Positions 18,453 to 26,590 of a stretch of DNA of 64,000 nt are shown piece by piece. The position numbers and the translations under genes are program-made. The DNA is from an uncultured Alphaproteobacteria bacterium (GTDB lineage: Bacteria > Pseudomonadota > Alphaproteobacteria > RF32 > CAG-239), in contig CANRJO010000005.1 of NCBI GenBank assembly GCA_947630965.1, positions 1 through 64,000 on the forward strand, in the 5' to 3' direction. Under the pieces are notes generated by a model. It was not told where the DNA came from. It saw nothing but the letters and a program-made list of their open reading frames with translations, and made no database searches. How positions within the stretch are numbered: position 1 is the stretch's first letter; every line of letters begins with the position of its first letter.

Positions 18453-19448
18453 ATGACTCCCGAGTCTGATCAGGCAGTGCTTGATTTTGAAAAAAGCATT
18501 GTTGAAATTGAAGAAAAAATTGAGCATTTGAAAGTGCTCGCTAAAGATGAAGATATGGATATTTCCAAGGAAATACGCCGCCTTCAAGCCAAGCTTACGC
18601 GTTCTTTAAATCAGGCGTATCAAAATTTAACGCCGTGGCAAAAAGCACAGATTGCGCGCCACCCGAACCGCCCGCATTGCCTTGATTACATTAAGGCGCT
18701 GATTGATAATTTCGTAATGCTTTCAGGCGATAGGTTTTTTGCTGATGATGAAGCCATGATCACGGGCATTGGTAGCTTTGAAGGCGTGCCTGTCGCCGTG
18801 ATTGGTCAGGAAAAAGGGCATGATTTGGAAACACGTATGAAGCACAATTTCGGCATGGCAAAGCCTGAAGGTTACCGCAAGGCGCAACGCATTATGGATT
18901 TAGCCGACCGCATGAACATGCCTGTTTTAACATTTGTGGACACGGCAGGCGCTTACCCCGGCATTGATGCCGAAGAGCGTGGTCAGGCAGAAGCGATTGC
19001 CTCCTCTATTGAAAAATGCCTTCAAATCAAAAGTCCGCTCATTGCCACCGTCATTGGTGAGGGTGGCTCCGGTGGTGCCATTGCCATTGCAGCGGCCAAC
19101 GTTGTTTTGATGTTGGAGCATGCCATATATTCGGTTATATCTCCCGAAGGGTGCGCCTCCATTTTGTGGCGTTCTGGCGATAAAACCAAAGAAGCAACGG
19201 AAGTTTTAAAATTAACCGCGCAAGATTTGAAAAATTTTGACGTGATTGATGAAATTATCCCCGAGCCTTTAGGTGGCGCGCATCGCAAGCCGGAAGCCGT
19301 TTTCGAGAACCTGCGCAAAGTTTTGCGCCGCCGTTTAGCAGATTTTGCCACCTTATCAAGTGATGAAATCAAAAAACAACGCACTGAAAAATTTTTGGAA
19401 ATGACGCGCAACCTCAAAATTGTTCCGGCAACGCAAGTCAAAAAATAA
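18453..19448 (+). CDS. accA: Acetyl-CoA carboxylase carboxyltransferase subunit alpha
   Basis: Transfers the carboxyl group from carboxybiotin to acetyl-CoA to form malonyl-CoA, with AccD, in the first step of fatty acid synthesis. The 331 residues start with the usual coiled N-terminal segment (LDFEKSIVEIEEKIEHL) and include the GYRKAQRIMDLADRMNMPVLTF, DTAGAYPGI and GEGGSGGAIAIA oxyanion/CoA-binding stretches. Length is normal. The stop is immediately followed by the ATG of the DedA/YqaA gene, so the two are probably coupled. Confidence 0.97.
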   Translation: MTPESDQAVLDFEKSIVEIEEKIEHLKVLAKDEDMDISKEIRRLQAKLTRSLNQAYQNLTPWQKAQIARHPNRPHCLDYIKALIDNFVMLSGDRFFADDEAMITGIGSFEGVPVAVIGQEKGHDLETRMKHNFGMAKPEGYRKAQRIMDLADRMNMPVLTFVDTAGAYPGIDAEERGQAEAIASSIEKCLQIKSPLIATVIGEGGSGGAIAIAAANVVLMLEHAIYSVISPEGCASILWRSGDKTKEATEVLKLTAQDLKNFDVIDEIIPEPLGGAHRKPEAVFENLRKVLRRRLADFATLSSDEIKKQRTEKFLEMTRNLKIVPATQVKK

Positions 19449-20045
19449 ATGCTCTCGATTCGCGCCATATTGGAAAAAACTTATAACGCCATGCTCAAGG
19501 CTTCAAGGCATCGTTATGCCTTATGGTTTTTGTTTGCGGTCTCATTTGCCGAAAGCTCTTTTTTCCCGATTCCGCCTGATATTATGCTGATTCCTATGGT
19601 TTTGGCAGCGCCGTCAAAAGCGTGGCGATTAGCGCTTTTATGTACGGTAGCAAGCGTATTGGGCGGTTTCTTCGGTTATTTTATTGGCGTTTATTTGTTT
19701 GACCTCATTGCCGAACCACTCCTTAATTTTTACGGCTATTTAGAAAAATTCAAAACCTTTGAGGGTTATTATCATCAATACGGCGCATGGATTGTTTTTG
19801 GCGCGGGCATCACACCTTTCCCATACAAAATCATCACCATTGCAAGTGGCGCGGTACATTTAAACTTGGCGGTATTTACCATTGCCTCTGTTTTAGCGCG
19901 CGGCATCAGGTTTTATTTAATTGCGTGGCTTTTGAAAAAATACGGCGCGCCCATGAAAACATTTATCGAGAAAAACTTGGGTTGGCTCTCGATTCTCTTT
20001 TTGATTTTGCTTATTGGCGGATTCGCGCTTTTGAAATGGCTTTAA
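19449..20045 (+). CDS. DedA/YqaA-family (VTT domain) membrane protein
   Basis: A 198-residue integral membrane protein. The sequence FAESSFFPIPPDIMLIPMVLAAP is the conserved re-entrant region of the YqaA branch of the DedA/VTT superfamily, and GAGITPFPYKIITIASGAVHL is the second one. About five hydrophobic segments are visible. DedA proteins take part in lipid transport and membrane homeostasis (some members recycle undecaprenyl phosphate), but the substrate of this branch is unknown. The ATG directly abuts the accA stop, a lipid-synthesis neighbour. It ends one base before the convergent oxidoreductase. Confidence 0.88.
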   Translation: MLSIRAILEKTYNAMLKASRHRYALWFLFAVSFAESSFFPIPPDIMLIPMVLAAPSKAWRLALLCTVASVLGGFFGYFIGVYLFDLIAEPLLNFYGYLEKFKTFEGYYHQYGAWIVFGAGITPFPYKIITIASGAVHLNLAVFTIASVLARGIRFYLIAWLLKKYGAPMKTFIEKNLGWLSILFLILLIGGFALLKWL

Positions 20046-21434
20046 TCAGTCGCCCTGCCTGATTTTTTCAATCAGTTCTTTAACCGTCGGGATCCCGTTA
20101 CGATATAATGGATCCGTTGCAAACCGATACACTTGATGTCCAGCAAACAACAAATGATCTTTAATACTGCCGCCGTGCCCAACCTCATAAAGTGTTTTGT
20201 GAATGCAATAGGTGCGCGGATCAGGAAGCTTCCCCGTGGTGCCGTTGGCGCGCGACCACGTTGAAAATTGGCAAGCCGAAAGGCAGCCCACGCACTCCGC
20301 GCGATCTTTTTTCATTTTCTGCCATTCTTCAGGCGTTAAAAACACCACGGTCTGATCAGGCGTTTCCTGAACAACGCTAAAGCCCTCATTTATTTGACGC
20401 TCGGCTTTTTGAACATCTTCGGGCTTAATATAAATGGTTCGATTCGCATTCATTTCAAACGCGTGCGAAAACGTTTCCGAAGGCTCGTTTTCAAAAGCAA
20501 CTTCGCCTTTTTGGCGTTCAATCAAACGCTCCAAGAAAGAGTTTTTAATCGCGGACGAGAAAAAACCAGTCGGGCTGAATTTTTGCAAAATGACATCGCC
20601 TTTTTTAAGGTGGAGCATCAAATTTTTCCACGCGTCACTAATCGGGCTTTCTTGCGTAATCATCGGGCGCGTACCGAACTGAAACGCCACATCGCCCAAC
20701 TCGGGGTTATCAATATAATCTTCCCAATCGCTTAATTTCCAAACACCACCGGCAATAATAATCGGCGTTTTCTCAAGTCCCAAAGCGCGCATCACACGCC
20801 TTAATTCCACCAAGCGGTTATACGGCGGCTCAGGCTGAGCCGGATTTTCAGCATTGGAAAGCCCATTATGCCCGCCGGCAAGCCACGGATCTTCATACAC
20901 AACACCACCCAAAAACTCAGCGCATTTAGAATATGCCCTTTTCCACAAAATCTGAAAAGCGCGCGCGGAAGAGATAATCGGATAGTAATACACGCCGTAT
21001 TTTGAAGCCAATTCGCCCAAATGATACGGCAACCCTGCCCCACATGTCACACCATGAATAAGTCCTTTGGCGCCTTGTAAAATGCGTTCAATCATCTGTT
21101 CGGAATCAGCCATTTCCCAAAGCATATTCATATGAATGCGCCCTTTACCACCACTAATTTCATACGCAAGCTTAGCTTGGTCAATACCGCCCTGAACAGC
21201 ATATTCCACCATTTCTGCATGACGTTCGGTGCGGATTCGCTTGGTAAAATGCTCCAAAATGACATGCCCTTGATTATCAAGCGCATCAGGGCTTACGCCT
21301 GAAAACGTACCCACGCAGTTTTCATGAGCCCAAGCGCCGGCGCTGCGTCCGTTACTGGCGTTTATCCCTTTGCCGCCTTCAACAAGGGGCAAAACCTCTT
21401 TACCTGATAAGATGATAGAATTTAACTTTTTCAA
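20046..21434 (-). CDS. NAD(P)H-dependent flavin oxidoreductase / nitronate monooxygenase family
   Basis: FMN-dependent TIM-barrel enzyme of the 2-nitropropane dioxygenase/YrpB family. The barrel shows ASNGRSAGAWAHENCVGTFSGV at the start, VTCGAGLPYHL, a candidate catalytic-His region with AGGHNG, and PIIIAGGVW plus FGTRPMIT for phosphate binding. A C-terminal extension carries CVGCLSACQFSTW, which could hold metal or a disulfide. I prefer a TTG start at 21432-21434, preceded by GAGG, giving 462 residues; the frame also has an ATG 27 codons earlier but with no ribosome-binding site and an unconserved AT-rich stretch. Physiological substrate unknown. Confidence 0.85.
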   Translation of the reverse strand: MKKLNSIILSGKEVLPLVEGGKGINASNGRSAGAWAHENCVGTFSGVSPDALDNQGHVILEHFTKRIRTERHAEMVEYAVQGGIDQAKLAYEISGGKGRIHMNMLWEMADSEQMIERILQGAKGLIHGVTCGAGLPYHLGELASKYGVYYYPIISSARAFQILWKRAYSKCAEFLGGVVYEDPWLAGGHNGLSNAENPAQPEPPYNRLVELRRVMRALGLEKTPIIIAGGVWKLSDWEDYIDNPELGDVAFQFGTRPMITQESPISDAWKNLMLHLKKGDVILQKFSPTGFFSSAIKNSFLERLIERQKGEVAFENEPSETFSHAFEMNANRTIYIKPEDVQKAERQINEGFSVVQETPDQTVVFLTPEEWQKMKKDRAECVGCLSACQFSTWSRANGTTGKLPDPRTYCIHKTLYEVGHGGSIKDHLLFAGHQVYRFATDPLYRNGIPTVKELIEKIRQGD

Positions 21435-21572
21435 TGAAGGATCCTCTTTTTTTTCAAAATTTTTCTTAAATATAATCTTTTTGATTGAAAAGAAAAGTAC
21501 GCACTTCAAAATCACATAGTTTCTTCAAAGAAACTATAGCCTGTTTAAGCCGATTTCACGCCTTAAAAAAAT

Positions 21573-23033
21573 TTAGAGTGTCAGTTCAAAACTTTTAAAA
21601 GAAAGCCCGTTAAGCAAAATAAATGCGGCAAGCAAATTGGCAAGGGCATAAATCTCAAGCATATTCATAAGCCAAGGCTGTTGCAAAAGCGGCAATTTTT
21701 TCTGCAATTTGGCACCAAGAGCATAAATCCCGCAGGAAAGCACAAAAAGAACCAAAAGTTGCACGCTCACACCCCCTGCCGTTAACCATGATTTAAACGG
21801 AAGCAACAAAAAGCTGATACTGCTCCAAAACAGAAGATAAAACACCATACCGACAAGCGCAATTTTATGAAGCTTAATAAATTGGCGTTGCCTTTGGCGC
21901 CTTTTACGCTGATTTTCCTCATTGCTGATTTCTTTAAGCGGCATTCCACGCACTTTGGCGGGGCTTTCTTTTTCTTCTTTAACAGCAACCAGTTTACGCT
22001 CAAACTTTTCTTCAATGGCGCAAAGTCCGCAACCTTTAGCGGTAAAATACACATGATCCGGATTTTTCTTACAAACTTTCAAATTCCGAAACAGACCCTC
22101 TAAGTGCAACTGCCATTCTTTGGCGGTCGGACGCTCCTGATCTTTTAAGAATGCGCGGTCAAAAAGCGCAAGTGTCTTTTTATCAAAATAAGCGTGCATA
22201 CTGTAAGGATGCGGCGCCTGATAAGCATCAGGCCACATACCATACGCATAATGATAATTCTCGATTCGCTGTTGGATAGGCAACGGTTCCACTTCATCGT
22301 GCTTACGTAAAACGCCCGAAAATGGATGAATACCGTTATTCAGCAACTTAAAAATAATCACGGCAAGGGCAAATTTATCTTGTTCTTCGCCCATTTCTGC
22401 ACAATCTTGCGCCATACCCTCAGGGTAGATATATTCTTCGCTCACATACTCAGCAGGATACCGCCCTTTTTCACCCTTAATGGAAAAACCATCACAATCA
22501 TAAATAGCCACAAGCATATTTTCCTTATAAACGGAAACATTGGCAGGCTTTAAATCCACAATATAGTGCCCGCATTTATGCAACGCTGCCACCATAGACG
22601 CCACATTATAAGCGGCATACAACCGGTTGGAATAGCTTTCCGAAAGCCCTAATTTCTGCCGCACGGCTTTTTGAATGAGATGATCCAATGAAACAGCGTC
22701 TTGCGTTTTAATCAGGGGCATCAGATAACCGGCACAAAAACCTTCGTCATCTTCTAAAATAGCCGTTGGCCAGGCAATTTGCACAAAAGGGCGATCATCG
22801 TAAATAATGGGGTCAATATGCGGCTGATTTTGAAGCATCGCCTCCAATTTCGGACGATAGCTCCTGCTCTTGTTTTTATCATGGAAAACTTTAGCCACAC
22901 TTTCGGGTTTGCCTTCCACGGCAAAAATTTTGCCACCCGCACCGCCCTTATGGAGCATTTCGGCAAGCACAATTTTTTCAAAGTGCCCATCGGCATAAAG
23001 GGCGTTATAAACAGAAGGTTGCGACATGCTCAT
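21573..23033 (-). CDS. Protein kinase-like protein with C-terminal membrane segments (TerY-P triad)
   Basis: A 486-residue eukaryotic-type kinase. The Gly-rich loop is in LHKGGAGGKIFAV, with the ATP lysine probably in ESVAKVFHD. The catalytic loop reads YIVDLKPANVSV (Asp and Asn kept, His-Arg replaced), and the metal-binding DFG is replaced by DCDGF. After the kinase (to about residue 320), a small Cys pattern (VCKKNPDHVYF...GCGLCAIEE) looks like a zinc ribbon. Basic residues and three to four hydrophobic segments follow from about 390. It overlaps the phosphatase gene, and with the vWA gene forms the kinase-PP2C-vWA set described in Ter-linked stress systems. Confidence 0.85.
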   Translation of the reverse strand: MSMSQPSVYNALYADGHFEKIVLAEMLHKGGAGGKIFAVEGKPESVAKVFHDKNKSRSYRPKLEAMLQNQPHIDPIIYDDRPFVQIAWPTAILEDDEGFCAGYLMPLIKTQDAVSLDHLIQKAVRQKLGLSESYSNRLYAAYNVASMVAALHKCGHYIVDLKPANVSVYKENMLVAIYDCDGFSIKGEKGRYPAEYVSEEYIYPEGMAQDCAEMGEEQDKFALAVIIFKLLNNGIHPFSGVLRKHDEVEPLPIQQRIENYHYAYGMWPDAYQAPHPYSMHAYFDKKTLALFDRAFLKDQERPTAKEWQLHLEGLFRNLKVCKKNPDHVYFTAKGCGLCAIEEKFERKLVAVKEEKESPAKVRGMPLKEISNEENQRKRRQRQRQFIKLHKIALVGMVFYLLFWSSISFLLLPFKSWLTAGGVSVQLLVLFVLSCGIYALGAKLQKKLPLLQQPWLMNMLEIYALANLLAAFILLNGLSFKSFELTL

Positions 23034-23785
23034 TTTTTAAGCCTCGCCCAAAGCAAAGTTTTATCATCAGGGTTCAAACGCCGCGCTGTTTGGGTAGAAA
23101 GTGTATTGTTGAGAGCGCGTCTGGCGCGTTGATGGCTCTTTTCCGCACTTAAATAAGCATCAATAGGCTCCACAAACTTTTTTTCAAGATAAGCAAAGCC
23201 GTTTTTAAAGGCAAAGCCCGTCACACCGTCTGTCATCAACATCAGGCTTTGGGCTTTTTCAAACGGGGTAAAGCGCAAGCTATCTTTCCAATCGTCCATC
23301 GTATAAAAATATGTCTCGCAGGAAAAATGCCCATTTTCAGGCCGAGAGATAACCGCACCGCCCGCGGGTTTTTGCAAAAATGCCATGGCCGCCCCATCGC
23401 CGATATGGAAAAAAATGCCACTTTGTTTATGGCACACGGCACCCACAACGGTTGCGGCAAAATCAATAAGCCCTTCTTCGGATTTTTGTTTATTCAAACG
23501 ATGCAAAATAAGTTTTTCTCGAGTCGTTTCAAGCGCCGCCATAATTTGCTTCTTAATTTGTTTCATCGACCCGCTAATTAAAACATCGCAAAGTGTTTCG
23601 CACACAATTTTTGCGCCGATTTTGCCATATTTTGCTGAGCCCGCACCGTCTGCCACCACCGCCACAAGCTTTTGCCCGCGCGCCTGATGACAAAAATAAT
23701 CCTGACAGGGCAGATTTTGGTTTTCATGCCAAACGCCGCGCACACTGGTTGCCACCACCTGAATTTGAGCCGAGCTATTCTTCAT
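23030..23785 (-). CDS. PP2C-family protein phosphatase (TerY-P triad)
   Basis: A 251-residue PPM/PP2C-type Ser/Thr phosphatase. The metal-binding motifs VADGAGSAKYGKIGA (residues 43-57), IGDGAA and LMTDGVTGF are all visible, so activity is expected. The N-terminus (GVWHENQNLPCQDYF) is typical of stand-alone bacterial PP2Cs. It overlaps the upstream vWA gene by 11 bases and the downstream kinase gene by 4, so the three are translated as a unit. The natural inference is that it reverses phosphorylation by the neighbouring kinase. Confidence 0.88.
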   Translation of the reverse strand: MKNSSAQIQVVATSVRGVWHENQNLPCQDYFCHQARGQKLVAVVADGAGSAKYGKIGAKIVCETLCDVLISGSMKQIKKQIMAALETTREKLILHRLNKQKSEEGLIDFAATVVGAVCHKQSGIFFHIGDGAAMAFLQKPAGGAVISRPENGHFSCETYFYTMDDWKDSLRFTPFEKAQSLMLMTDGVTGFAFKNGFAYLEKKFVEPIDAYLSAEKSHQRARRALNNTLSTQTARRLNPDDKTLLWARLKK

Positions 23786-24455
23786 TCCAGTCGTTAATAT
23801 CCCTCAACAAATCATCGGCATGCGGCGCTGCCTTTGAAACACATGAAACACTACGTGAAAGCCACAGGAAAAATTCGGTAAATTTAAGCCCAGTCAAACG
23901 CTTAGGCGACATCAGCGAAAATTTTGCAAGCTTTTCCAAATTTGCCCCTTGCGTTCCAACGGCATGAATAATCACTTTTTTGCTTTGCTGTGCCAAGCGA
24001 CATTTTTCAGCGGCCTGCTCCCAACCATAATCGGTGGGTTCGCCATCTGAAATAAGGAAAATCCACGGACGTTTGGAGGTCACCCCGCAGCTATCATAAA
24101 GCGTTTTTTGCGCCTCAATCTTTTTAAGCGCCAATTCCATAGCTTTGCCAAGTGGCGTTAAACCGCCGGCCTCCATAACAGGCGCCGTAAAATTCATGGC
24201 ATCCACCCAATCAGCGCTCACAACAACTTCATCTTTGCCGCAAGCTTTAATAATGAGGATCTGCACGCGCGAGCTTGCATCAATATCATCTTTAAGCTCT
24301 CTTTCAAGGGCTTGCAGGCCGGCATTGAGCTGTTTGATTGGTTCGCCACGCATAGACCCCGAGCAATCAAGCACCAAAACGCAAGGTGTACGCTCATTGG
24401 CATTATCAGCAAACTCAACATAAGGGATGGTATCTTTAGAAGAAATTTCAACCAT
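23775..24455 (-). CDS. von Willebrand factor A domain protein (TerY-like)
   Basis: A 226-residue single vWA domain. The MIDAS residues are intact: VLDCSGSM (DxSxS), the Thr in GGLTPLG and the Asp in LISDGEPTD, so it should bind a divalent cation and a partner protein. No signal peptide is seen, hence cytoplasmic. The size and order match TerY-type proteins encoded with a PP2C phosphatase and a kinase. I use the ATG at 24455, with AAGGA upstream, rather than the TTG two codons earlier. It is the first of the three overlapping genes. Confidence 0.87.
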   Translation of the reverse strand: MVEISSKDTIPYVEFADNANERTPCVLVLDCSGSMRGEPIKQLNAGLQALERELKDDIDASSRVQILIIKACGKDEVVVSADWVDAMNFTAPVMEAGGLTPLGKAMELALKKIEAQKTLYDSCGVTSKRPWIFLISDGEPTDYGWEQAAEKCRLAQQSKKVIIHAVGTQGANLEKLAKFSLMSPKRLTGLKFTEFFLWLSRSVSCVSKAAPHADDLLRDINDWNEE

Positions 24456-24467
24456 TTTCAAATTCCT

Positions 24468-24590
24468 TTAATAACGGGGATAACTGTGCGGATATCCGCT
24501 GCCTTCAAGAGGTGACGGCTCTGAGATTTTTCCGCAGGCGGAAAGCCCCAAAACACCAACAAGGATAAAAACAAAACAAATATATTTCAT
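24468..24590 (-). CDS. Very small lipoprotein (40 residues)
   Basis: Read directly from the minus strand: ATG at 24588-24590, stop at 24468-24470. The N-terminus MKYICFVFILVGVLGLSAC is a clear lipoprotein signal with lipobox LSAC (Cys 19), and the mature peptide of about 22 residues is Pro/Tyr-rich (ends YPHSYPRY). It resembles in form the tiny lipoproteins such as entericidin or LptM, without a convincing family match. It lies 12 bases upstream of the vWA gene and could lead that operon. The signal peptide makes a real gene likely. Confidence 0.6.
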   Translation of the reverse strand: MKYICFVFILVGVLGLSACGKISEPSPLEGSGYPHSYPRY

Positions 24591-24606
24591 TGATGCACCT
24601 TTTTTC

Positions 24607-24635
24607 TTGTAACATGCTTTGAAATGGATTATATG
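24607..24635 (+). promoter_or_regulatory. Sigma-70-like promoter of the thioredoxin-like gene
   Basis: TTGTAA (24607-24612) and TATATG (24630-24635) are separated by 17 bases, about 48 bases before the ATG. Confidence 0.6.
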
Positions 24636-24682
24636 TGAACGAAACAGAAATTACAAAGGAAAATAAAGGATTTTAACAAGAG

Positions 24683-25216
24683 ATGTTCAAACTTTTCACA
24701 AAAATATTAAGTGCAGGGCTCATTTTATGGACAGGCATAAGCTTTGCGGAAGAAGGGGTTAATATTTTTAATGAACCACGCAAAGCACCCATTCGGGCTT
24801 TCACGCATCAAAGTGGGCAACACCTAAAATTTTCTGATTTTAAGGGCGATTTTGTCTTGGCTCATTTTTGGTCGCGTGATTGCGGACCCTGCGTGCGCGA
24901 ACTCAAAACACTCAATACGTTTTACAATGACATGGCAGGCAAAGGCATACGCTTGGTTTTGCTTTCCCCTTCAGGCGAGTGGCGCTCTGCCAACGAACAA
25001 AAACGGTTTTTAAAAAAATATGGCGCGCCTGATGTGCCTTTTTACACCGATGACGGCGGTCGTTTGGCGGGCGATTTTGGCATATTTTCACGTCCGCACA
25101 CCGTCCTGATTAACCAACAAGGTGAAGAAATCGGCAGAATCCGTGGTTCTGCAAAGTGGAATGACCCTCGCGTGGAAGAATACATTGCCAAATTAAAATT
25201 AAAAAATTTTAATTAA
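24683..25216 (+). CDS. TlpA/ResA-like thioredoxin-fold protein
   Basis: An exported or anchored 177-residue thiol-disulfide protein. A signal peptide ends near ISFA (residue 22). The thioredoxin fold follows, with the active site SRDCGPCVREL (CGPC, the reducing thioredoxin dipeptide) around residue 70 and the cis-Pro region RPHTVLINQQGEEIGRIRG near the end. TlpA-like proteins reduce periplasmic disulfides, for example in cytochrome c or copper centre assembly. Next to it, on the same strand, is a secreted protein with about 30 cysteines, so a role in handling its disulfides is a fair inference, although the genes have separate promoters. Confidence 0.87.
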   Translation: MFKLFTKILSAGLILWTGISFAEEGVNIFNEPRKAPIRAFTHQSGQHLKFSDFKGDFVLAHFWSRDCGPCVRELKTLNTFYNDMAGKGIRLVLLSPSGEWRSANEQKRFLKKYGAPDVPFYTDDGGRLAGDFGIFSRPHTVLINQQGEEIGRIRGSAKWNDPRVEEYIAKLKLKNFN

Positions 25217-25226
25217 TTATTTAGAC

Positions 25227-25255
25227 TTGACCATTAAAGTAAAAAGTGGTAAAAT
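25227..25255 (+). promoter_or_regulatory. Sigma-70-like promoter of the Cys-rich protein gene
   Basis: TTGACC (25227-25232) and TAAAAT (25250-25255) are 17 bases apart, about 30 bases before the ATG. Confidence 0.7.
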
Positions 25256-25287
25256 TAATAAAGAAATTTCGCTGAAAGGTTAAGTCT

Positions 25288-26169
25288 ATGCGAGCTATTT
25301 TATCTATTCTGTTTACTTTTGCGGTTTTAATGCTGTCGGCGACTCAAGCTCAAGCCAGTGTTTGTTTTTTACCGGGCAAGCTTGCCGGCGACTGTACCCA
25401 AAGCCCTGACCTTGTTGCCTGCGGTGGTTATGATCACAATGGTCCGTGCACACTTTCAGGCGAAATTCAAACAACCTGCGATCACCTCGGGCATCGCTTC
25501 TATAAATGCGAATGCGACCCAACCGCCGTTCAAAACAGTGAAATTGAAAGTGGAACTTACGTTTGCAGAAAAAGCTACAATAAACAATGCGGCTGTAGTA
25601 GAAATGATGCCGCATGTAATACAGCTCGTTATCCGGAGCACGGTTGCAACGGCGCCAATTCGCACGGCTATGATGAAGGTGTTACCGGCGGTGCTTTCTG
25701 CGTAGATCCTGGAGATGAATCGCTCTGGTTTAAAGAGTGCTTGTGTAATGATGGCTTTGAACTTACTTGCACCGAAGAAGGGCTTGCCAAACCAAAAACT
25801 ACAGAATATTGCGAGCTCCCCGGCGGCAATTTCAAATATACAAGTTGTGATTGTGCACCAAACTGGACATTAAACACCACATGCAGCAGCCGCTCTGATG
25901 GTTGCACAGCAGAAGAAAAGAAAGTTTCAAACGGTGCCGGTGGTTGGTGTTATCACTGCATCAATGAAAAATGCCCTGACCAAAACCAAACAAACTTGGA
26001 GGTTTTATGGTGCTCAGGTGCAACAAAAATTCAACTCAACTGTCAAACCTTGGGTTACACCACAAGTGGTAACTGCCCTGAAGGTCAGGCCGGGCCGGCT
26101 TGTCCGTTTGACAAGCGTTATCATTTCTGCCAAGAAATCACCAAAGAGTTGGAAAAAGTGGAAGAATAA
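25288..26169 (+). CDS. Secreted cysteine-rich protein
   Basis: A 293-residue exported protein with a signal peptide ending near QAQAS (residue 24) and roughly 30 cysteines in the mature part, presumably all in disulfides. The C-terminus contains the module C-x2-LGYT-x3-C-x8-CPFD-x5-C, which recurs in the three Cys-rich proteins at 56-59.6 kb. The earlier part has its own repeating pattern (FYKCECD, FKECLCNDGF, YTSCDCAPNW), which looks like a laminin/EGF-like series of small knots. I know no named family. GAAAGG precedes the ATG and an intrinsic terminator follows, so it is monocistronic. Confidence 0.75.
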   Translation: MRAILSILFTFAVLMLSATQAQASVCFLPGKLAGDCTQSPDLVACGGYDHNGPCTLSGEIQTTCDHLGHRFYKCECDPTAVQNSEIESGTYVCRKSYNKQCGCSRNDAACNTARYPEHGCNGANSHGYDEGVTGGAFCVDPGDESLWFKECLCNDGFELTCTEEGLAKPKTTEYCELPGGNFKYTSCDCAPNWTLNTTCSSRSDGCTAEEKKVSNGAGGWCYHCINEKCPDQNQTNLEVLWCSGATKIQLNCQTLGYTTSGNCPEGQAGPACPFDKRYHFCQEITKELEKVEE

Positions 26170-26240
26170 GGCGCTTGACCACATATTTCTGAATATTGCT
26201 TAAAAAGCAACAAACGCCTAAAAAATAAGGAAAATATCTC

Positions 26241-26271
26241 AAAAAAGCCCCTCAAACGAGGGGCTTTTTCT
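26241..26271. terminator. Intrinsic terminator after the Cys-rich gene, shared with rpmE
   Basis: GCCCCTC and GAGGGGC form a 7-base stem with an AAAC loop, with A-runs before and T-runs after. It sits between the converging ends of the Cys-rich gene and rpmE and can serve both. Confidence 0.88.
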
Positions 26272-26283
26272 AAATGACACAAA

Positions 26284-26514
26284 TTAGTTGCCGCTTTTAA
26301 TACCAAAAGCGCCGAACTTGTTGTTAAACTTGGAAACCTGACCGCCAGAATCCACCATACGGTGAATACCAGTCCATTCCGGGTGCGACTTCGGATCAAT
26401 TTCCAAAGTCATTTTTGCGCCCGCTTTGCCCCAAGTGGAACGTACTTTATGTTCTGACCCGTCTGTCATCACGTATGTAATTTCGTGATAGTCGGGATGA
26501 ATGCCTTTTTTCAT
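26284..26514 (-). CDS. rpmE: 50S ribosomal protein L31
   Basis: A 76-residue L31. The start [19 protein letters not shown] and the HPEWTG and [12 protein letters not shown] stretches are typical. The CxxC zinc-binding cysteines of the zinc-type L31 are absent, so it is the zinc-independent form, which is the usual state in many Alphaproteobacteria. A consensus-like promoter lies upstream, and a bidirectional terminator follows the stop. Confidence 0.95.
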   Translation of the reverse strand: MKKGIHPDYHEITYVMTDGSEHKVRSTWGKAGAKMTLEIDPKSHPEWTGIHRMVDSGGQVSKFNNKFGAFGIKSGN

Positions 26515-26546
26515 TTTTCTTCTCCAAATTGCTCAAAATTTACGCT

Positions 26547-26575
26547 CTTATAACCCAAACAAAAACATTTATCAA
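26547..26575 (-). promoter_or_regulatory. Sigma-70-like promoter of rpmE
   Basis: On the minus strand TTGATA (26570-26575) and TATAAG (26547-26552) are spaced by 17 bases, 33 bases before the ATG. Confidence 0.7.
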
Positions 26576-26590
26576 GCTTTTTTTTACGAT

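Noticed and set aside
20046-21515. Longest frame of the flavin oxidoreductase, starting at 21515
   Set aside because: The added 27 residues are AT-rich and unlike the family, and no ribosome-binding site precedes that ATG, whereas GAGG precedes the TTG at 21434.
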